Assembly (NCBI GenBank): GCA_903879765.1
Contig: CAIRMS010000329.1
Span: 1 to 17,376, forward strand
Direction of reading: 5' to 3'
DNA from: an uncultured Flavobacteriales bacterium
Lineage (GTDB): Bacteria > Bacteroidota > Bacteroidia > Flavobacteriales_D > Crocinitomicaceae
DNA: 17,376 nt
In this document: piece after piece, positions 14,226 to 17,376 of the stretch
Layout: each line of letters starts with the position of its first letter
Position numbering within the stretch: the first letter of the stretch is position 1
Notes under the pieces: model-generated
The model's input: only the letters and a program-made list of their open reading frames with translations
Database searches by the model: none
What the model was told of the DNA's origin: nothing
Position numbers and translations under genes: made by a program

Positions 14226-17001
14226 AACCTAATTTCTGTCCTTTATCGACTGCAGGAATTCCATCTTTCAACCAAATTGGTGCAGGTTTCCCTTGTAAGT
14301 AATGATCAAAGAATTGACGCATGCGAATACTTAAGTCCATTTTGTATGGAAGTTTTGTTATGTTATGATCATCATCGTTGTAATTCAACATCCAACATGG
14401 TTTCCCAAGACGTCTCATTCCGTTGTAAAGTTCTAGTCCTTGGTACCATGGAACAGCACCATCGCGGTCATTGGCCATAATTAATAATGGTGTCGTTACG
14501 TTAGGTAAATGGAATAATGGTGAGTTTTCAATGTATAATTCCGGTGCGTCCCAAATGGTTTTTCCGATGCGACTTTGCGTCGATTCGTATTGAAATTGAC
14601 GGTTTAATCCAGATCCCCAGCGAATTCCACCATAGGCAGAAATCATATTTCCAACAGGAGCTCCAGCCATCGCTGCCGCGTATCTTTTGGTCATGGTAAC
14701 CAGTTGAGCGGTTTGATATCCACCCCAACTTTGACCTTGTAATCCCATGTGCATTGAATCAATAGGAAAATGTTTGATGAGGTAATCTGTTGCGCTCATG
14801 ATGCAATTATATGCCGATTTGGCAGGGTGACCAATCTCGTAACGGATGTCCGGAATGAATACAAAGTATCCAGCTGAGGCATATTCTGTAGGATTTATGG
14901 TACTTGCAGAAGGACGTGGACTTTGATAGTTATTCAAATTGTCCGAATTCAATTCATAGTAATATAGGATTATTGGGTATTTTTTAGTCGCATCGTAATC
15001 TGCCGGTTTGTATAGAATTCCCTCAAGATTCTGTCCGTCATAAGCTTTCCATTTAACGATTTCACTCGTTGCCCAGTTATAATCCTTTTGCTGTGGATTT
15101 GTGATAGACAAGACTCCTTCTGGCTGGTATTGGTCGTTCCATAGTTCCAATTCTGGGTAATGTGAAACGGTCATCCAGCGGAAAAAATAATGGTGTTTAT
15201 TCGGTGAACGTTCGATTAAGGAAATGCGTGCAGGAATTTGTATGATTTGTCGCAAGCCGTTCGTTTGACTTGCATCGAAGTGATGCAGTCCTTCTTTTTT
15301 GGTGGAAAGTTCAAAGCTCGTCGCATAACAATCGTTCAGATCGATGTAAATACTATCCTTTTCCCATTGAACTAAATCCAAACGCACTTGGTTTTTCGTT
15401 GCCCATTCATTGGATAAGGATTGTAATTTCTGACTGCTAATTTGATAATCCCAGAGGTCGAAACGTGACTTAAAGTAGACATGGTCTTCGCTGCGATCGA
15501 AACCAATCCATCCTTCCGGACCTGCTTCCATCGGTTGCCCGTTGATATCCTCATTCCAGGTGATGTCGTTCCGAAATACGTTCATGTAGACAAGCTTTTT
15601 CGCCGGGATATCTAACAAGATGTGTTGACTTTTCGATGGATTGAAATACGTGAAGTACCTTCCTTTTGGAGAGAGAATTCCAGGATAAGCCAGTCCTTTT
15701 ATGAGGATTTCAATCGAACCATCGATTAATGAAATGCGATAAACGTCTTCTAATCCAGGAGATTTCCATTGTTGTTGAATGGCGTAGGACTCATTGCTTG
15801 ATGCTTGTAGGTAATCTCCGATGTGTTGGTCGGAAACACGCACGCTAAGTGTATCGTTGCTGAGCGGAATGATTTTTTCGTTATCAAAACGAAACACGTA
15901 CAAGTCGCTGCGTTTTTTCTCTTGACTGAGTTGAACCAATTGCTGCGCTTGAAGTTCCTGGTCTTGGTAATGCCAAATGTCTACACGGACTTTCTCAGAT
16001 TCAAGAAGTGTATCTTTAACTTCTGGTTTCACTCGATCAGCTACACCAAAAAACAAAAATCGATTGTCTTGTGTGAAAATGGGGCTGCGGTTTTCGGATA
16101 TTCCTTTTAGTGTATCGAAATCTGGTAATAGTGTGTCACCGAAAACCCACATTTGATTGGAAACGAGGTCGTAAACGTTCAACTCAAATTGTTTTACTTT
16201 ATTGGTATCCAAGCTAGAGAAAAATGCCAAACGCGTTCCGTCTTCATTCCACACAGGTGCCTCACACGCCGTATTTCGCTCAAATTCTTTCATGAGTGTT
16301 TGCGTTGCGACCTCGTAAATGCGAACTTGCGAGGAATCATTTTTCAGTTTTTGTTGTGTAACAATAGCGACGTATTTGCCGTTTTTTGGCATGGAGTACT
16401 TTGTGACGTTCGTTTGTTTCCAAGTATTGGTGGTGGTCCAAATTGAGAGTTGATATCCCTCGCTTTTCGGTTTCTCCACCGGTTTTTCTTCCTTTTGGAA
16501 TCCATGTTTTTGCAGCCAATTCTTTTTGACTTCGGGCATTGACTTGGGACTCACCTCTGACAAATAGGCTAATACGGAAGCGTCTTCACACACTTTAAAA
16601 GATTTTAATTTTGGGATTTTAATCAGTGAATCGTTTGCTGTCAAGAAAATATAAAGGCTGTCTTTGGGCCATTTTTTTTTGTCCACTTTGTTTAATTCAC
16701 AATTACGCAATGTGTCATATCCCGGTATAACTTTCCATGCGATAAATTGTCCGTTTGGATCAAGTTGTGCATCCTTCGCTCGTTTCAGTGAATCGTGTTT
16801 ACCGCTAGCTATTTCATACCGATGTAAGTAGCCATCGCCTACAATTGGATTGATTTCGTAAGTAATCCAACTATCATTTTTGCTGAATTGCTGTTTCTCC
16901 AAACGTTTCCATTCTGGGTATGCAGCATTGTCAATGATTTTTTTTTGTCCCCAACTGATGGAAACACTCAATAGAATATAGCAAAAAAGAAGTTTTTTCA
17001 T
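14212..17001 (-). CDS. Secreted S9 family peptidase (prolyl oligopeptidase type)
   Basis: The 929-residue protein opens with a signal peptide (about 1-18, MKKLLFCYILLSVSISWG). A long beta-propeller-like region follows (about 40-640), then a C-terminal alpha/beta hydrolase domain (about 650-905). The catalytic serine is Ser758 in GQSWGGYQ, the acid is most likely Asp847 in NDRDGAVPW, and the histidine is His879 in DDDHNITK. S9 enzymes cleave oligopeptides; an exported enzyme of this size probably trims peptides in the periplasm or outside the cell. There is no T9SS sorting domain at the C terminus, in contrast to the protease at 4738-7158. The gene starts at the ATGA shared with the end of the EamA transporter gene and overlaps the VanZ-like gene at its end. 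Cleavage preference cannot be read from the sequence. Confidence 0.92.
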   Translation of the reverse strand: MKKLLFCYILLSVSISWGQKKIIDNAAYPEWKRLEKQQFSKNDSWITYEINPIVGDGYLHRYEIASGKHDSLKRAKDAQLDPNGQFIAWKVIPGYDTLRNCELNKVDKKKWPKDSLYIFLTANDSLIKIPKLKSFKVCEDASVLAYLSEVSPKSMPEVKKNWLQKHGFQKEEKPVEKPKSEGYQLSIWTTTNTWKQTNVTKYSMPKNGKYVAIVTQQKLKNDSSQVRIYEVATQTLMKEFERNTACEAPVWNEDGTRLAFFSSLDTNKVKQFELNVYDLVSNQMWVFGDTLLPDFDTLKGISENRSPIFTQDNRFLFFGVADRVKPEVKDTLLESEKVRVDIWHYQDQELQAQQLVQLSQEKKRSDLYVFRFDNEKIIPLSNDTLSVRVSDQHIGDYLQASSNESYAIQQQWKSPGLEDVYRISLIDGSIEILIKGLAYPGILSPKGRYFTYFNPSKSQHILLDIPAKKLVYMNVFRNDITWNEDINGQPMEAGPEGWIGFDRSEDHVYFKSRFDLWDYQISSQKLQSLSNEWATKNQVRLDLVQWEKDSIYIDLNDCYATSFELSTKKEGLHHFDASQTNGLRQIIQIPARISLIERSPNKHHYFFRWMTVSHYPELELWNDQYQPEGVLSITNPQQKDYNWATSEIVKWKAYDGQNLEGILYKPADYDATKKYPIILYYYELNSDNLNNYQSPRPSASTINPTEYASAGYFVFIPDIRYEIGHPAKSAYNCIMSATDYLIKHFPIDSMHMGLQGQSWGGYQTAQLVTMTKRYAAAMAGAPVGNMISAYGGIRWGSGLNRQFQYESTQSRIGKTIWDAPELYIENSPLFHLPNVTTPLLIMANDRDGAVPWYQGLELYNGMRRLGKPCWMLNYNDDDHNITKLPYKMDLSIRMRQFFDHYLQGKPAPIWLKDGIPAVDKGQKLGYETE

Positions 17002-17376
17002 TTCTTGGAAGTTGATTTAGACGTCAAGTAAACACCTGTAAAGATAACGAACATATACAGAATCTTTTCCGAAGTAATGGTACTTCGGTAATCTTCGGAC
17101 CATCCAATGATGGCGAATAAAAAGGTAAATAATAAGACCATCACCGGTTGAGTATAAATGTAAGAACTGGAAATGGTAGCGCTCAAGTATTTTAAACCGA
17201 AGATGGTGAGTAAATAAGTTAAAAAAGTAACTCCAATTACAACGTAGCTAATTTTCCACCAAATTTCGTTTGGAATACCTTGAAAATTGGTTTGACTCAA
17301 TTCGTTCAAGGTAGGAGGGAAGAGTAACACGAAAAAAAGTCCAAAAGTAAAAACCCATGTAATTACTTGAATTGGA
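16998..17376 (-). CDS. EamA/DMT family transporter, C-terminal part (cut by window edge)
   Basis: The frame is open to the right edge of the window, so the last 125 residues of a longer membrane protein are seen. They contain four hydrophobic segments. The block GLKYLSATISSSYIYTQPVM is typical of the second EamA repeat of drug/metabolite transporters, where the last two segments follow. The final basic tail is SKSTSKK. A GTG at 17330 is not the real start: the same frame continues upstream as PIQVITWVFTFGLFF. The substrate is unknown. The stop codon overlaps the S9 peptidase start in ATGA, placing the genes in one operon. Confidence 0.85.
   Translation of the reverse strand, partial: PIQVITWVFTFGLFFVLLFPPTLNELSQTNFQGIPNEIWWKISYVVIGVTFLTYLLTIFGLKYLSATISSSYIYTQPVMVLLFTFLFAIIGWSEDYRSTITSEKILYMFVIFTGVYLTSKSTSKK

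Noticed and set aside
15823..16446. Plus-strand open frames opposite the S9 peptidase
   Set aside because: The minus-strand gene is continuous and clearly recognisable, and the plus-strand translations show no domain or motif; they are shadow frames.
1..17376. Mobile elements, CRISPR arrays, tRNA/rRNA or a defence island
   Set aside because: I saw no regularly spaced repeats, transposase or integrase motifs, terminal inverted repeats with target duplications, or structural RNA folds; the gene content is core metabolism.

Overview
The window looks like core chromosome of a Bacteroidota bacterium, most likely in Flavobacteriales. The evidence is a secreted protease with a C-terminal type IX secretion (T9SS) sorting domain, TAnnTTTG promoter -7 elements upstream of several minus-strand units, a general lack of Shine-Dalgarno sites, a DUF2480 gene, and a quinone gene of the menaquinone type. 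I see no insertion sequence, phage, CRISPR array, RNA gene or defence island. I did not find a system that I would call previously undescribed. The most rewarding items are details of individual genes and of gene pairing.

Layout, left to right. Positions 1-261 hold the N-terminal end of a malic enzyme gene, minus strand, cut by the window edge. An intrinsic terminator at 315-358 separates it from sucA-sucB (E1 and E2 of 2-oxoglutarate dehydrogenase, 375-4374, minus). A gene-free stretch of about 360 bases follows, holding the sucA promoter and the terminator of the next gene. Positions 4738-7158 encode a large secreted lysyl-endopeptidase-like protease with PKD, GEVED and T9SS sorting domains. 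It is divergent from an orphan OmpR-type response regulator at 7220-7903 (plus). Then a run of minus-strand genes reads from 12995 down to 7900: DUF2480, menA, etfB, etfA, a bifunctional nuclease and a nucleoside permease. Divergent from DUF2480 is a rhomboid protease at 13093-13881 (plus). The right end is a tightly overlapping minus-strand set: EamA transporter (cut by the window edge), S9 peptidase, VanZ-like protein.

How the genes fit together. sucA/sucB and malic enzyme serve the TCA cycle and pyruvate supply. EtfAB collects electrons from acyl-CoA dehydrogenases and passes them towards menaquinone, and MenA makes the menaquinone precursor, so much of the window is oxidative central metabolism. 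The nuclease and nucleoside permease could form a small nucleotide-salvage pair. The two extracytoplasmic peptidases (trypsin-like and S9) fit a protein-degrading heterotrophic lifestyle. Several start codons were moved inward from the longest reading frame, because the longest frames began with TTG or GTG and overlapped the gene upstream.
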